From positions 62,001 through 126,000 of the forward strand of contig NZ_CXOM01000003.1 in the NCBI RefSeq assembly GCF_001269365.1: DNA of 64,000 nucleotides. Reading direction: 5' to 3'. The notes below the pieces were generated by a model, which saw only the letters and a program-made list of their open reading frames with translations, was not told where the DNA came from and searched no databases. A program made the position numbers and the translations under genes. The stretch is from Limnohabitans sp. Rim11 (GTDB lineage: Bacteria > Pseudomonadota > Gammaproteobacteria > Burkholderiales > Burkholderiaceae_C). This document shows, in pieces, positions 9,019-17,882 of this stretch. Within the stretch, counting starts at the first letter, position 1. Each line of letters opens with the position of its first letter.

Positions 9019-9848
9019 ACGCAATGAATCAATTCAAACCTATGGTGCGCTTATTGCAGAGCACCGCACTAGGCCTTGTCTTTGCAGGTTTCAGTGCCCA
9101 TGCCATGGCGCAGTCCATTGTGATGTCTTCCACTACCTCCACTGAGCAATCCGGTCTGTTTGGCCATCTGTTGCCAGCGTTTAAACAGGCCTCTGGCATT
9201 GACATCAAGGTGGTGGCCTTGGGCACAGGTCAAGCTTTGGACATGGCGCGTCGCGGTGATACCGATGTGGTGTTTGTGCACGACCAAGTGGCCGAAGAAA
9301 AGTTTGTAGCGGACGGCTTTGGCGTAAAGCGTTTTCCAGTGATGTACAACGACTTTGTGGTGGTGGGGCCTCAAGCCGATCCAGCCAATGCCAAAGGCAA
9401 TGACATTGTGGCCGCACTAAAAAAAATCGCAGCCAGCAACGCCGCATTTGTTTCTCGGGGTGACAAGAGTGGCACGCACGCTGCTGAATTGCGCTTCTGG
9501 AATCAAGCCGCATTGGCCTCACAAAAAGGAACGGGCTACAAAGAATGTGGTTGCGGCATGGGGCCTGCACTGAACATCGGTGCCTCTACCGGCGCCTATG
9601 TCTTAACCGATCGCGGTACTTGGTTGAACTTTAAAAATCGCGCTGACTTAAAAGTGCTGGTAGAAGGCGATGCCAAGTTGTTCAATCAATATGGTGTGAT
9701 GGTGGTCAACCCCGCCAAGCATGCGCACGTGAAACAAGCCGATGCACAAAAGTTTGTGGACTGGGTTATTTCAGCCAACGGCCAAGCTGCTATTGCTGCC
9801 TACAAAATTGGTGGTGAATCTGTGTTCTTCCCCAACGCCAACAAATAA
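9015..9848 (+). CDS. tupA: Tungstate/molybdate-binding periplasmic protein TupA
   Basis: This is the exported binding protein of the TupABC importer. It has a Sec-type signal (hydrophobic LGLVFAGFSAHAMA, cleavage before QS near residue 33) and a strong ribosome site (AAGGAG at 9002-9007). Mature features fit TupA: the oxyanion loop STTSTEQSGL at the start, KSGTHAAELRFW in the middle, and AYVLTDRGTWLNF after it. The usual glycine-rich ligand loop reads ECGCGMGPAL here, with two Cys where many TupA proteins have Gly/Gln. TupA proteins generally prefer tungstate over molybdate; whether this one does cannot be read directly. Its nearest client is the Mo hydroxylase operon on the other strand downstream. 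Confidence 0.9.
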   Translation: MNAMNQFKPMVRLLQSTALGLVFAGFSAHAMAQSIVMSSTTSTEQSGLFGHLLPAFKQASGIDIKVVALGTGQALDMARRGDTDVVFVHDQVAEEKFVADGFGVKRFPVMYNDFVVVGPQADPANAKGNDIVAALKKIAASNAAFVSRGDKSGTHAAELRFWNQAALASQKGTGYKECGCGMGPALNIGASTGAYVLTDRGTWLNFKNRADLKVLVEGDAKLFNQYGVMVVNPAKHAHVKQADAQKFVDWVISANGQAAIAAYKIGGESVFFPNANK

Positions 9849-9896
9849 GTTGGGCTTGCTAATGCTTAGATCGGCTTAGATCAGCGTTGATCAAAA

Positions 9897-10937
9897 TTAG
9901 CGGCTTGTGAAGCAAACAGGCGCCGAAGGATCGATGGCGGGTCCTTCGTGTGTGTTCTTGGCGTGTGCCACATCCATGTCGCGCGGCAAGGGCACACCAT
10001 TTTTAACCGCCAACACTTCGGCCATGATGCTCACCGCTATTTCTGCAGGTGTTTTGCTACCGATGTAGATGCCGATGGGCCCACGCAGCCGGGCCAGTGA
10101 TTCTTCGGTTTGATCGAAGTGCTCCATCATGCGTTGCTGGCGCAGTAAGTTGTTGCGACGTGAACCAATGGCACCGATGTAAAACGCATCGGTTTCTAAC
10201 GCAGCCAACAAAGCCAAATCGTCTAGCTTGGGGTCGTGGGTGAGCGCAATTACACAGCTGCGTCTGTCTGGGTGAAAACTGACCACCAGATCGTCCGGCA
10301 TGTCGTGCTTCACGGTCACGCCCGCCACCGACCACGCACCGCGATATTCTTCACGCGGATCGCACACCGTGACGGCAAAGCCATTGAACAAAGCCATGGT
10401 GGCCAAGTACTCGGTCATTTGACCGGCACCAATCAGCAGCATTCGATATTCAGGCCCAAAGGTGTTGATGAGTTGTTGCTCATCGATGTGCAAATCGCTA
10501 GGGGCATCGCTGGCAGTCAGGGTCACAGCCCCAGTGCTGAGGAGGGTGCAGCGCTGAGTGAGTTGACCTTTTTCGAGCATGGCAATCAACTCGGCCAAGC
10601 TGGCTGCATCGGGGTTGAATTCCAGAAGCAGCTCTAATGTGCCGCCACAGGGGAGGCCAAAGCGATGCGCCTCGTCGGCACTGATGCCGTATTTCAAACG
10701 CACGGGCGCGCTGTCTGTGATGGCATTGGCTTTGCTGTACTGCGCAATCAGATCGTCTTCAATGCAACCGCCCGATACGGAGCCCACAACAGCCCCTGTT
10801 TCGCACAAAGCCATGATGGAGCCTACTGGGCGAGGGGAAGATCCCCAGGTTCTGACCACCGTGGTGAGCAGGGCTCGCTGGCCAGCTTCACGCCAAGCTT
10901 TGAGCGTGCGCAACACCACAATGTCTAAGTTTTCCAT
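9897..10937 (-). CDS. XdhC/CoxI-family molybdenum hydroxylase maturation protein
   Basis: Proteins of this family bind molybdopterin cofactor, help add the terminal sulfido ligand and insert the cofactor into xanthine-dehydrogenase-type enzymes. The N-terminal XdhC/CoxI domain has the diagnostic SVSGGCIEDD stretch near residue 55 with its Cys. From about residue 165 a Rossmann-like XdhC_C domain follows (LLIGAGQMTEYLA, then VCDPREEY and IGSRRNN). At 346 residues it is full length. It is the last gene of the coxS-L-M-D-E-G run on this strand, 45 bases after coxG, as expected for a dedicated chaperone of this enzyme. It converges on tupA. Confidence 0.9.
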   Translation of the reverse strand: MENLDIVVLRTLKAWREAGQRALLTTVVRTWGSSPRPVGSIMALCETGAVVGSVSGGCIEDDLIAQYSKANAITDSAPVRLKYGISADEAHRFGLPCGGTLELLLEFNPDAASLAELIAMLEKGQLTQRCTLLSTGAVTLTASDAPSDLHIDEQQLINTFGPEYRMLLIGAGQMTEYLATMALFNGFAVTVCDPREEYRGAWSVAGVTVKHDMPDDLVVSFHPDRRSCVIALTHDPKLDDLALLAALETDAFYIGAIGSRRNNLLRQQRMMEHFDQTEESLARLRGPIGIYIGSKTPAEIAVSIMAEVLAVKNGVPLPRDMDVAHAKNTHEGPAIDPSAPVCFTSR

Positions 10938-10982
10938 GATGTCGTGAATGGCTATGAAGCTAATTTAACGGACTTAAAAGAC

Positions 10983-11558
10983 TTAACGGACCATGGCCCA
11001 AACAGCGCCGGCACCCACCACCAAAGCAAGCCAAACCCATGAGGGCACACCGCCAGAACTGGCTGCAGGCTGTTCAGCAACGGCAGCGACTGGCGCTGCG
11101 CCTTCAGCGGCTGGGTACTTGGCTTGCAGGGCTTCATCAAAGCGTTTGAAAAAGTCTTCGGCCAAAGATTTGGCGGCACCGTCAATCAGGCGTTGTCCGA
11201 GTTGGGCCAACTTGCCACCCACAGTGGAGTGAACGGTGTATTGCAATTCGCAACCTTCAGCATGCGGGTGCAAAGAAACTTTGGATTCACCTTTGCCAAA
11301 ACCTGCCACGCCGCCTTGTGCTTCAAAATTCAATGAATAGGAGTTAGGCACTTGAATGTCAGACAGCGTCACTTTGCCCGTGAACTTGGCAGACACAGGG
11401 CCAATTTTGATGGCCACACCGACGTTGTAAACATTGGCTTCTGTCAGCTCAAACTTGTCGCAGCCTGGAATACATGATTTCAAAATGCTGGGGTCATTCA
11501 ATGCGTCCCAAGCTTGGGCTTGTGTCACGTGAAGTACGCGTTGTCCTTGCATGTCCAT
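10983..11558 (-). CDS. coxG: CoxG-like membrane-anchored SRPBCC protein
   Basis: CoxG proteins tether CO-dehydrogenase-type enzymes to the inner face of the membrane, linking them to the respiratory chain. Residues 1-145 form an SRPBCC (START-like) domain with the family pattern AWDALNDPSILKSCIPGC near the start and GFGKGESKVSL in the middle. An Ala/Pro-rich linker follows, then a single C-terminal membrane helix (PSWVWLALVVGAGAVWAM) ending in a lone Arg. The SD GGAGA precedes the ATG; a second Met two codons in could also serve. It lies 22 bases after the VWA gene in the same operon. Confidence 0.88.
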   Translation of the reverse strand: MDMQGQRVLHVTQAQAWDALNDPSILKSCIPGCDKFELTEANVYNVGVAIKIGPVSAKFTGKVTLSDIQVPNSYSLNFEAQGGVAGFGKGESKVSLHPHAEGCELQYTVHSTVGGKLAQLGQRLIDGAAKSLAEDFFKRFDEALQAKYPAAEGAAPVAAVAEQPAASSGGVPSWVWLALVVGAGAVWAMVR

Positions 11559-11580
11559 GAGGTGTCTCTCCTAAAGTTTC

Positions 11581-12759
11581 TTAATGCGATTTCAAGAGCT
11601 TAGACAAGGCACTGGCCAATTCTTCTAAGCGCGATAAATTGTGGATGGCCAACATGCCGTTGACATGCTTGTTCAAGACGCTCGCACCCATTGCGATAGG
11701 AGCATAGCCCTCAAAACGCAGCAAAGGATTGAGCCAAAGCAAAGAACGAGTATGCCGTTTAAGCCAAACAAGTTCCGAGTCTAGCGTCTCTGCAGTGCCT
11801 GTATCCAAGCCATCGCTGATTAACAACACCACGGTGCGTCGGCCTGTGAGTTTTTTGGCATGTTGCGCGCGAAATTGCGCCAACGATTGGCCCAACTGGG
11901 TGCCGCCCGCAAAGTCTTGAATTTGTCGACTGGACAAGGCCAGCATGTCATCGGTGTCTCTCAGCTTGAAGGCCGGATTGAGGTTGGTCAAGCCTGTGCC
12001 AAATGCAAACACTTGTCGCGGTGTGCCACGGGTGGCTTGGTGCAAAAAAGCCAAGAGCAAGCGGGCATAACGCTCCATGGAGCCACTGATGTCAACCAAG
12101 ATGAGTAGGGGCAGGGCTTGAGGCTTGCGTTGCATGCGCGGCAAGCGCAACACATCGCCATCTTGGCGGGCTGCTTGCTGCATGGTTTTGGCCCAGTGCA
12201 TGCGTTCACCGCGGCCACCTGCGCGGGTTCTACGGCCTTGTATTTGGGGTAGGGGCAACTTGACGCGACGGGCTAATTTTTCGACCAAATTGAACTCGCT
12301 GGCACTCAGGCTTTGAAAGTCTGCTTGCTGCAAGCGCTCGCGGTCGCTGGCGCTCATGGCCGCGTCAAACTTCAGTTCAACCTCTTTGGGTTTGACAGGG
12401 TCATTGTTTTTGTTTTTAGCGGCCAATGCTTCTTGGACGCGTGATTTGCGCGGCACGCCTGGCGTGGCTGTGGGCGCTTTGGGAAGCAATTGCGACAGTA
12501 GCTGACGTGTCAGTTCAGGGTCTCTGAAGAAGGCCGAAAACATTTGGTCAAACACCACCAAGTCTTCTTGTCGGCTGACCAAGCAGGCTTGAAGGGCGGC
12601 AGACAAATCGCCTTTGCGTTCAATGCCAACCAGCTGCGTCGATTCAATGGCCAAGCTAATTCGCGACGCATCGATGGGCAAGCCCGCTCTGCGCAAGGCT
12701 CTTGCAAACCCCGTGATATTGTCACTGAGTTTGCCAGTGCGTGCGTCGCCCAACAGCAT
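11581..12759 (-). CDS. coxE: CoxE-like VWA-domain protein
   Basis: CoxE works with the MoxR-type ATPase CoxD to mature the metal site of carbon-monoxide-dehydrogenase-type enzymes; the pair is thought to remodel the apo-enzyme. The 392-residue protein has a charged N-terminal half with a Lys-rich linker (KSRVQEALAAKNKNND) and a C-terminal von Willebrand A domain. The metal-ion-dependent adhesion site is intact: DISGS in LLILVDISGSMERYA near residue 225, and the later Asp in LISDGLDTG. It follows coxD with a 12-base gap. The role is known for the family; the target here is inferred to be the adjacent CoxL. Confidence 0.9.
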   Translation of the reverse strand: MLLGDARTGKLSDNITGFARALRRAGLPIDASRISLAIESTQLVGIERKGDLSAALQACLVSRQEDLVVFDQMFSAFFRDPELTRQLLSQLLPKAPTATPGVPRKSRVQEALAAKNKNNDPVKPKEVELKFDAAMSASDRERLQQADFQSLSASEFNLVEKLARRVKLPLPQIQGRRTRAGGRGERMHWAKTMQQAARQDGDVLRLPRMQRKPQALPLLILVDISGSMERYARLLLAFLHQATRGTPRQVFAFGTGLTNLNPAFKLRDTDDMLALSSRQIQDFAGGTQLGQSLAQFRAQHAKKLTGRRTVVLLISDGLDTGTAETLDSELVWLKRHTRSLLWLNPLLRFEGYAPIAMGASVLNKHVNGMLAIHNLSRLEELASALSKLLKSH

Positions 12760-12771
12760 GTTGAAAAACTC

Positions 12772-13689
12772 TTAAATAACGGTAGGGGCAGGGGCCAACA
12801 AATCGTCAAGCAAAGGCGTGATGGCTGCGATGTCTTCGCGCTGCTTGAACAAGATACCCACGGTGTCTTGCACCACTTCAGGGTCGAGTGTGAGGGTGTT
12901 CAAGGCCACCAAGGCTTTGGCCCATTCCACGCTTTCTGCAATGCCGGGTGCGCGCTGAAAGGCGCTGGCAAACGGTTGGCTGCGCAGACGGCCTACAAAT
13001 TCGGCCACTTGCTCGGTAAGTTGGGCGCTGGCTTGCGGTACCTGTGAGCGCACCACGGCCAATTCGCGCTCGCGATCGGGGTAGTCCATCCATTGGTACA
13101 AGCAGCGACGTTTCACGGCATCGTTCAAATCGCGCGTGCGGTTGCTGGTGAGAATGGTGACGGGGGCTACTTCGGCTTTGATGGTGCCCAGTTCTGGAAT
13201 GCTGACTTGGTACTCGCCCAAATACTCCAGCAAGAAGGCTTCGAAGGGTTCGTCAGTGCGGTCGACTTCATCGATCAGCAGCAGCGCACCTGGGGCTTTG
13301 GTTTGAAGCGCTTCTAGCAACGGACGTTTGACCAAGAAGCGTTTTTGATAGACCTCGCGCTCAATCTCTTGAGGCGATGCGCCAGTGCCAGATTGAGAGG
13401 CTGCTCGCATGTGCAACAGTTGCGCTGCGTGGTTCCATTCGTAAAGCGCTTCACGCTGTTCCATGCCGTCATAGCACTGAAGCCGAATGAGAGGGCGCCC
13501 CAAAACCTTGGCCAAAGCTTTGGCCAGTTCTGTTTTGCCCACGCCAGGCTCTCCCTCCAACAGAAGAGGTCGCTCCAATTTGAGGCTCAAAAAAACGGCG
13601 GTGATGAGCCGCCGTTCCGCGAAATAGCCCACGCCTTGAAGGGCCTGGGCAAGTTCGTCGATGCTTTTGAAAGTGTCTTTTGCGGTCAT
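12772..13689 (-). CDS. coxD: MoxR/CoxD-family AAA+ ATPase
   Basis: This is a chaperone-like ATPase for maturation of the molybdenum enzyme. It is 305 residues long. Walker A is GEPGVGKTELAKALA near residue 45 and Walker B is LLLIDEVDRTDEPFEAFLLE near 135; sensor 1 is TSNRTRDLNDAVKRRC with an Arg finger. This matches the CoxD branch of MoxR ATPases. Its start overlaps the stop of coxM by 4 bases and it is followed by coxE, the usual D-E pairing, so the two should act as one AAA-VWA machine. Confidence 0.91.
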   Translation of the reverse strand: MTAKDTFKSIDELAQALQGVGYFAERRLITAVFLSLKLERPLLLEGEPGVGKTELAKALAKVLGRPLIRLQCYDGMEQREALYEWNHAAQLLHMRAASQSGTGASPQEIEREVYQKRFLVKRPLLEALQTKAPGALLLIDEVDRTDEPFEAFLLEYLGEYQVSIPELGTIKAEVAPVTILTSNRTRDLNDAVKRRCLYQWMDYPDRERELAVVRSQVPQASAQLTEQVAEFVGRLRSQPFASAFQRAPGIAESVEWAKALVALNTLTLDPEVVQDTVGILFKQREDIAAITPLLDDLLAPAPTVI

Positions 13690-14477
13690 CCGTTCGCCTG
13701 TTTCACCGCCCTTTGAGTTTGCACGGTGATCAGGTGAGCGCGATAGGCCTTTGAAGCGTGCAGGTCGGCATTGAGATCCGTAGAGTCTACCGCGACTCCG
13801 GCTACGGCTTCAGGGGTAAAGCTCTTTGTCAAAGCGGCTTCCATGCCAGCATGACGGAATACGCCATTGCCTGCGCCTGTAATGGCCACGCGAGCGCCGC
13901 CAGCCGTTTGGGCCACAAACACACCAACCAACGCAAAGCGTGAGGCGGGTTGGTTGAACTTGGCGTAAGCCGCTTTGGTAGGAATAGGGAAGCTCACAGA
14001 AGTGATGATTTCGCCCGCTTCCAACGCGGTGGTGTACAGACCTTGGAAAAAGTCGTCGGCTTTGATGGAGCGCTTGTCGGTATTCACCGTGGCGCCCAAA
14101 GCCAGCAACGCGCTGGGGTAGCAAGCGGCAGGGTCGTTGTTGGCCACAGAGCCACCAATGGTGCCCATGGAACGAACTTGCTTGTCGCCAATGTTGTTGG
14201 CCAAAGCGGCCAAGCCTGGAATGTTCTTTTGAACATCGGCGTTGTCGGCCACATCTTGATGGCGCGTCATGGCGCCAATGACGATGTTGTTGCCGTCTTT
14301 TTTGACGCCAGCCAAACCGCTGATGGCGGCCAAATCAACCAAGGTTTCGGGTTGTTGCAGGCGCTGTTTCATGGCAGCGATCATGGTTTGACCACCTGCC
14401 AATACTTGACCACCAGCTTGTGCCAGTTTTTGGGCGTCTGCCAAAGCGGTGGGGCGTTCGTAGTTGAATGCGTACAT
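13686..14477 (-). CDS. coxM: Molybdenum hydroxylase FAD-binding subunit (CoxM/CutM type)
   Basis: This subunit carries FAD and passes electrons from the iron-sulfur subunit to the acceptor. The ATG at 14477 gives MYAFNYERPT, the usual family start, with an SD (CGGAG) in front; the frame is open 27 codons further upstream but without family likeness and into coxL. The 263-residue protein has both FAD motifs: AGGQTMIAAMKQRL near residue 30 and TIGGSVANNDPA near 110. The CO_deh_flav_C domain forms the last third. The gap to coxL is 22 bases. Order S-L-M is that of form II enzymes; form I operons are M-S-L. Confidence 0.92.
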   Translation of the reverse strand: MYAFNYERPTALADAQKLAQAGGQVLAGGQTMIAAMKQRLQQPETLVDLAAISGLAGVKKDGNNIVIGAMTRHQDVADNADVQKNIPGLAALANNIGDKQVRSMGTIGGSVANNDPAACYPSALLALGATVNTDKRSIKADDFFQGLYTTALEAGEIITSVSFPIPTKAAYAKFNQPASRFALVGVFVAQTAGGARVAITGAGNGVFRHAGMEAALTKSFTPEAVAGVAVDSTDLNADLHASKAYRAHLITVQTQRAVKQANG

Positions 14478-14499
14478 GGTAAATACTCCGAATTTTGAA

Positions 14500-16875
14500 T
14501 TAGGCCTTGGCGGCTTGAATGGCTTCCCACACGCGGTGCGGTGTGGCAGGCATGTCAAAGTCTTTGACGCCCAAAGGAGCCAAAGCGTCCAGTACAGCGT
14601 TGATCACTGCAGGTGGTGAGCCAATGGCGCCAGCCTCACCGCAACCTTTGGTGCCCAAAGGATTGGTGGTGCAGGGGGTGCACTCGTGGCCGATGGCGAA
14701 ATCGGGGAAGTCGTCGGCACGGGGCATGGTGTAGTCCATGAAAGAGCCGGTCAAGAGTTGACCTGTTTCTTTGTCATACACACAGTTTTCCATGAGCGCT
14801 TGACCAATGCCTTGAACCAAACCGCCGTGCACTTGGCCTTCCACAATCATGGGGTTGATGATGGTGCCGAAGTCGTCCACTGCCGTGAACTTGTCGATTT
14901 TGGTCACGCCTGTTTGCGGGTCAATTTCCACTTCGCAGATGTAAGTACCTGCGGGGAACGTGAAGTTGGTGGGGTCGTAGAACGCAGTTTCGTTCAGGCC
15001 TGGCTCCAACTTGTCGAGGGGGTAGTTGTGCGGCACATAAGCCGTGAGTGCCACCGTGCCAAATGGAATCTTTTTGTCGGTGCCCTTGACACTGAATTCG
15101 CCATTGGCAAAGTCAATGTCGGCATCGCCGGCTTCCATGAGGTGGGCTGCAATTTTCTTGGCCTTGGCTTCAATTTTGTCGAGGGCGCGCATCAGAGCGG
15201 CACCGCCCACAGAAATGGAGCGTGAGCCGTAAGTGCCCATGCCGAAAGGCACGCGGCCGGTATCGCCGTGAACAATGTCGACGTTTTCAACTGGGATGCC
15301 CAAGCGCGCTGCCACCACCTGTGCAAAGGTGGTTTCGTGACCTTGGCCATGGCTGTGTGAGCCGGTGAACACCGTGACGCTTCCTGTGGGGTGCACGCGC
15401 ACTTCGCCGCACTCAAACAAACCAGCGCGCGCGCCCAGAGCGCCAGCCACGTTACTTGGGGCCAAGCCGCAAGCTTCGATGTAGCTGGAGTAACCAATGC
15501 CGCGCAACATGCCTTTGGCAGCACTGGCGGCTTTGCGGGCTGGGAAGCCTGCCAAGTCGCCCAGTTTGTTGGCGTGGTTCATAAGGGCGTGGAAATCGCC
15601 GGTGTCGTACTGCAAAGCCACTGGCGTTTGGTACGGGAACTGTGTGATGAAGTTCTTGCTGCGAATGGCGTCTTGGGTCATGCCCAATTCGAAGGCGGCG
15701 CGCGACACAATACGCTCGAGCAAGTAAGTGGCTTCTGGGCGTCCCGCGCCGCGATATGCGTCAACTGGTGCGGTGTTAGTGAACCAAGCGTCTACCTCCA
15801 CATACACCTGAGGTGTAGCGTATTGGCCGGCCAACAAAGTGGCGTACAAAATGGTGGGAACCGCTGTGGAAAACGTAGACAGGTACGCACCCAAGTTGGC
15901 ATCGGTGTGCACGCGCAAAGCCAAGAATTTGCCGTCTTTGTCGATGGCCAATTCGGCGTGGCTGGAATGGTCACGTCCGTGGGCATCACTTAAGAAAGCT
16001 TCTGAACGGTCGCAATTCCATTTGATGTTGCGGTTGAGCTTTTTGGAAGCCCAAGTGAGGCACACATCTTCAGCGTACAAATAAATTTTGGCGCCAAAAC
16101 CACCACCCACATCGGGAGCAATGACGCGCACTTTGTGCTCGGGCAAGCCCAGCACAAACGCCGTCATGAGCAAGCGCTCGACGTGCGGATTTTGGTTGGA
16201 CACATACAGCGTGTACTCGTCGCTGGCGCGGTTGTAGCTGCCGATGGCGGCGCGAGGCTCCATGGGGTTAGGGGCCAAGCGGTTGTTGATGAGGTCGAGC
16301 TTGGTGACGTGAGCAGCACCTGCAAATGCAGCGTCTACAGCGGCTTTGTCGCCAATGGCCCAGTTGTAGCAATGGTTGTTAGGGGCTTCGGCGTGCAATG
16401 CTGTGGCAGATTTGGCTTGACGCACATCGACCACGGCGGGCAAGACGTCGTATTCCACTTCGACCAATTCGGCTGCGTTTTTGGCTTGTTCCAAAGTTTC
16501 GGCCACCACCATGGCCACGTGGTCGCCCACGTAACGTACCTTGCCATTGGCAAGGATGGGGTGAGGCGGCTCATTCATGGGCTTGCCGCTGGTATCGGTA
16601 ATGAGCCAGCCGCAAGGCAAGCCATTGATCTTGGCATCGACCACATCGGGGCCGTCGAGCACTGCAACCACACCAGGCGCTGCCAAAGCTGCAGCTTTGT
16701 TGATGCTCTTGATGTTGGCATGTGCGTGAGGTGAACGCACGAACACCGCGTGCGTCATGTTATCTAGGCGGATGTCGTCGGTGTAGTTGCCAGCGCCTGT
16801 GAGAAAGCGATAGTCTTCCTTGCGACGCAAGGCTTCACCAATGTGAGGAAGTTTGGAAAAATCTGATGCACCCAT
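14500..16875 (-). CDS. coxL: Molybdenum hydroxylase large subunit, form II CoxL type
   Basis: This catalytic subunit of the xanthine-dehydrogenase superfamily binds the molybdopterin cofactor. The active-site loop reads AYRGAGR (residues 373-379, bases 15739-15759), the form II signature; true form I CO dehydrogenases have AYxCSFR with a Cys bridging Mo and Cu. The molybdopterin segments [14 protein letters not shown] near residue 260, [16 protein letters not shown] near 505 and the catalytic Glu region [15 protein letters not shown] near 755 are all intact. The 791-residue length is normal. A strong SD (AAGGAG) precedes the ATG. Some form II enzymes have been argued to oxidise CO weakly, but others act on different substrates, so the substrate is not known. 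Confidence 0.93.
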   Translation of the reverse strand: MGASDFSKLPHIGEALRRKEDYRFLTGAGNYTDDIRLDNMTHAVFVRSPHAHANIKSINKAAALAAPGVVAVLDGPDVVDAKINGLPCGWLITDTSGKPMNEPPHPILANGKVRYVGDHVAMVVAETLEQAKNAAELVEVEYDVLPAVVDVRQAKSATALHAEAPNNHCYNWAIGDKAAVDAAFAGAAHVTKLDLINNRLAPNPMEPRAAIGSYNRASDEYTLYVSNQNPHVERLLMTAFVLGLPEHKVRVIAPDVGGGFGAKIYLYAEDVCLTWASKKLNRNIKWNCDRSEAFLSDAHGRDHSSHAELAIDKDGKFLALRVHTDANLGAYLSTFSTAVPTILYATLLAGQYATPQVYVEVDAWFTNTAPVDAYRGAGRPEATYLLERIVSRAAFELGMTQDAIRSKNFITQFPYQTPVALQYDTGDFHALMNHANKLGDLAGFPARKAASAAKGMLRGIGYSSYIEACGLAPSNVAGALGARAGLFECGEVRVHPTGSVTVFTGSHSHGQGHETTFAQVVAARLGIPVENVDIVHGDTGRVPFGMGTYGSRSISVGGAALMRALDKIEAKAKKIAAHLMEAGDADIDFANGEFSVKGTDKKIPFGTVALTAYVPHNYPLDKLEPGLNETAFYDPTNFTFPAGTYICEVEIDPQTGVTKIDKFTAVDDFGTIINPMIVEGQVHGGLVQGIGQALMENCVYDKETGQLLTGSFMDYTMPRADDFPDFAIGHECTPCTTNPLGTKGCGEAGAIGSPPAVINAVLDALAPLGVKDFDMPATPHRVWEAIQAAKA

Positions 16876-16885
16876 GATGAACTCC

Positions 16886-17353
16886 TTAAGCTTTCATGGC
16901 AGCAGAACCTTGCTGCACGGCCTTGACGATATTTTGGTAACCGGTGCAACGGCACAAATTGCCTTCGAGCAATTCGCGAATTTCGAGTTCGCTGGCGTTG
17001 GGGTGGCGCTTGGCGATGTCGACGGCGCTCATAACCATGCCAGGTGTGCAGAAACCGCACTGCAAGCCGTGACATTCTTTGAACGCAGCTTGCATGGGGT
17101 GCATGGTGCCATCGGGCTGGGCCATGCCTTCAATGGTGGTGACTTCGGCGCCTTGGGCTTGTGCGGTGAGCATGTTGCAAGACTTGACGGCGCGGCCGTT
17201 GACGTGAACCGTGCACGCGCCACATTGGGCGGTGTCGCAACCCACGTGGGTGCCAGTCAGTTTGAGGTGCTCGCGCAAAGCGTTAACGAGCAATGTGTTG
17301 GGGGCTGCGTCGACGGACACTGATTTGCCGTTGACCTTCATTTGAACCTGCAT
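16886..17353 (-). CDS. coxS: Molybdenum hydroxylase [2Fe-2S] subunit (CoxS type)
   Basis: This small subunit carries two [2Fe-2S] clusters that move electrons from the Mo site to FAD. The plant-type ferredoxin cluster Cys set is visible (CDTAQCGAC, then the Cys of RAVKSCN), and the C-terminal four-helix cluster has CGFCTPG and CRCTGY. At 155 residues it has the standard length. A good SD (GAGGAG) lies before the ATG. It is the first gene of the seven-gene operon, and the gap to coxL is 10 bases. The 121 bases upstream hold the likely promoter and a TTGAC dyad. Confidence 0.94.
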   Translation of the reverse strand: MQVQMKVNGKSVSVDAAPNTLLVNALREHLKLTGTHVGCDTAQCGACTVHVNGRAVKSCNMLTAQAQGAEVTTIEGMAQPDGTMHPMQAAFKECHGLQCGFCTPGMVMSAVDIAKRHPNASELEIRELLEGNLCRCTGYQNIVKAVQQGSAAMKA

Positions 17354-17440
17354 GCGGGACTCCTCGGGTTGAATTCGCCCTCCAGTAGATCACGGTCATA
17401 CAGCTAGGCTTTTAAGGACTTTCCCTTATGAAAAAATGCA

Positions 17441-17456
17441 CTTGACTTGGGTCAAG
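17441..17456 (-). promoter_or_regulatory. FNR/CRP-like dyad upstream of the cox operon
   Basis: CTTGAC-TTGG-GTCAAG is a perfect dyad with 6-base arms and a 4-base centre, about 85 bases upstream of coxS. The layout matches the FNR/Anr box TTGAT-N4-ATCAA except for C/G at the inner arm positions. On the minus strand the right arm also reads TTGACC, so it could double as a -35 box; no good -10 lies 16-18 bases beyond it. A binding protein is not proven. Confidence 0.35.
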
Positions 17457-17474
17457 CCAGTTGTCACCAAAGTT

Positions 17475-17867
17475 TCAAAAATTGCTGCCAGTTAATCGGA
17501 CAGTCATTAACCCCAGATAGGTCAGCAGCAATGAGCCCAACAGGTGCAAGGAAGCCGTTGCAAGTGCCAAGAAAAGGCGGCCTTGTTGGAGCATGCCGAC
17601 GACTTCGACCGAAAAGGTCGAAAAAGTAGTTAGCGCGCCTAAAAAACCTGTGACCAGCAACAAACGCCATGCGGGGTCAATTTGGGGAAAGTTTTGAAAC
17701 AGACCCACGCAAACACCAATGAGGTAGCCGCCAATGAGGTTGGCGGCCAAGGTGCCCCAAGGGAAAATGTTCTCGGAATGGGGGGGTGGGTTGAGCCAAA
17801 GCCCCAATTGCCAGCGGCTTAAGGCGCCGACACATGCACCGATGCAAATGGCAATGACTGAGGACAT
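17475..17867 (-). CDS. crcB: Fluoride ion channel CrcB/Fluc
   Basis: Fluc proteins are small dual-topology dimers that let fluoride leave the cell. The 130-residue protein has four hydrophobic helices. Family marks are GTLAANLIGGYLIGV (the pore Asn) near residue 40 and GFLGALTTFSTFSVEV (the Phe-box and central sodium site) near 75. It starts 15 bases after rdgC on the same strand, so it is probably cotranscribed. No crcB-type fluoride riboswitch is visible directly upstream, because rdgC occupies that space. Confidence 0.93.
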   Translation of the reverse strand: MSSVIAICIGACVGALSRWQLGLWLNPPPHSENIFPWGTLAANLIGGYLIGVCVGLFQNFPQIDPAWRLLLVTGFLGALTTFSTFSVEVVGMLQQGRLFLALATASLHLLGSLLLTYLGLMTVRLTGSNF

Positions 17868-17882
17868 GCGGCGGACTCCCGA

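Noticed and set aside
9864..9882. Direct repeat GCTTAGATC twice between tupA and xdhC, considered as an attachment site or terminator
   Set aside because: Only 9 bases, no hairpin with T run and no mobile genes nearby.
17868..17882. Fluoride riboswitch before crcB
   Set aside because: Only 15 bases separate crcB from rdgC, too little for the motif.
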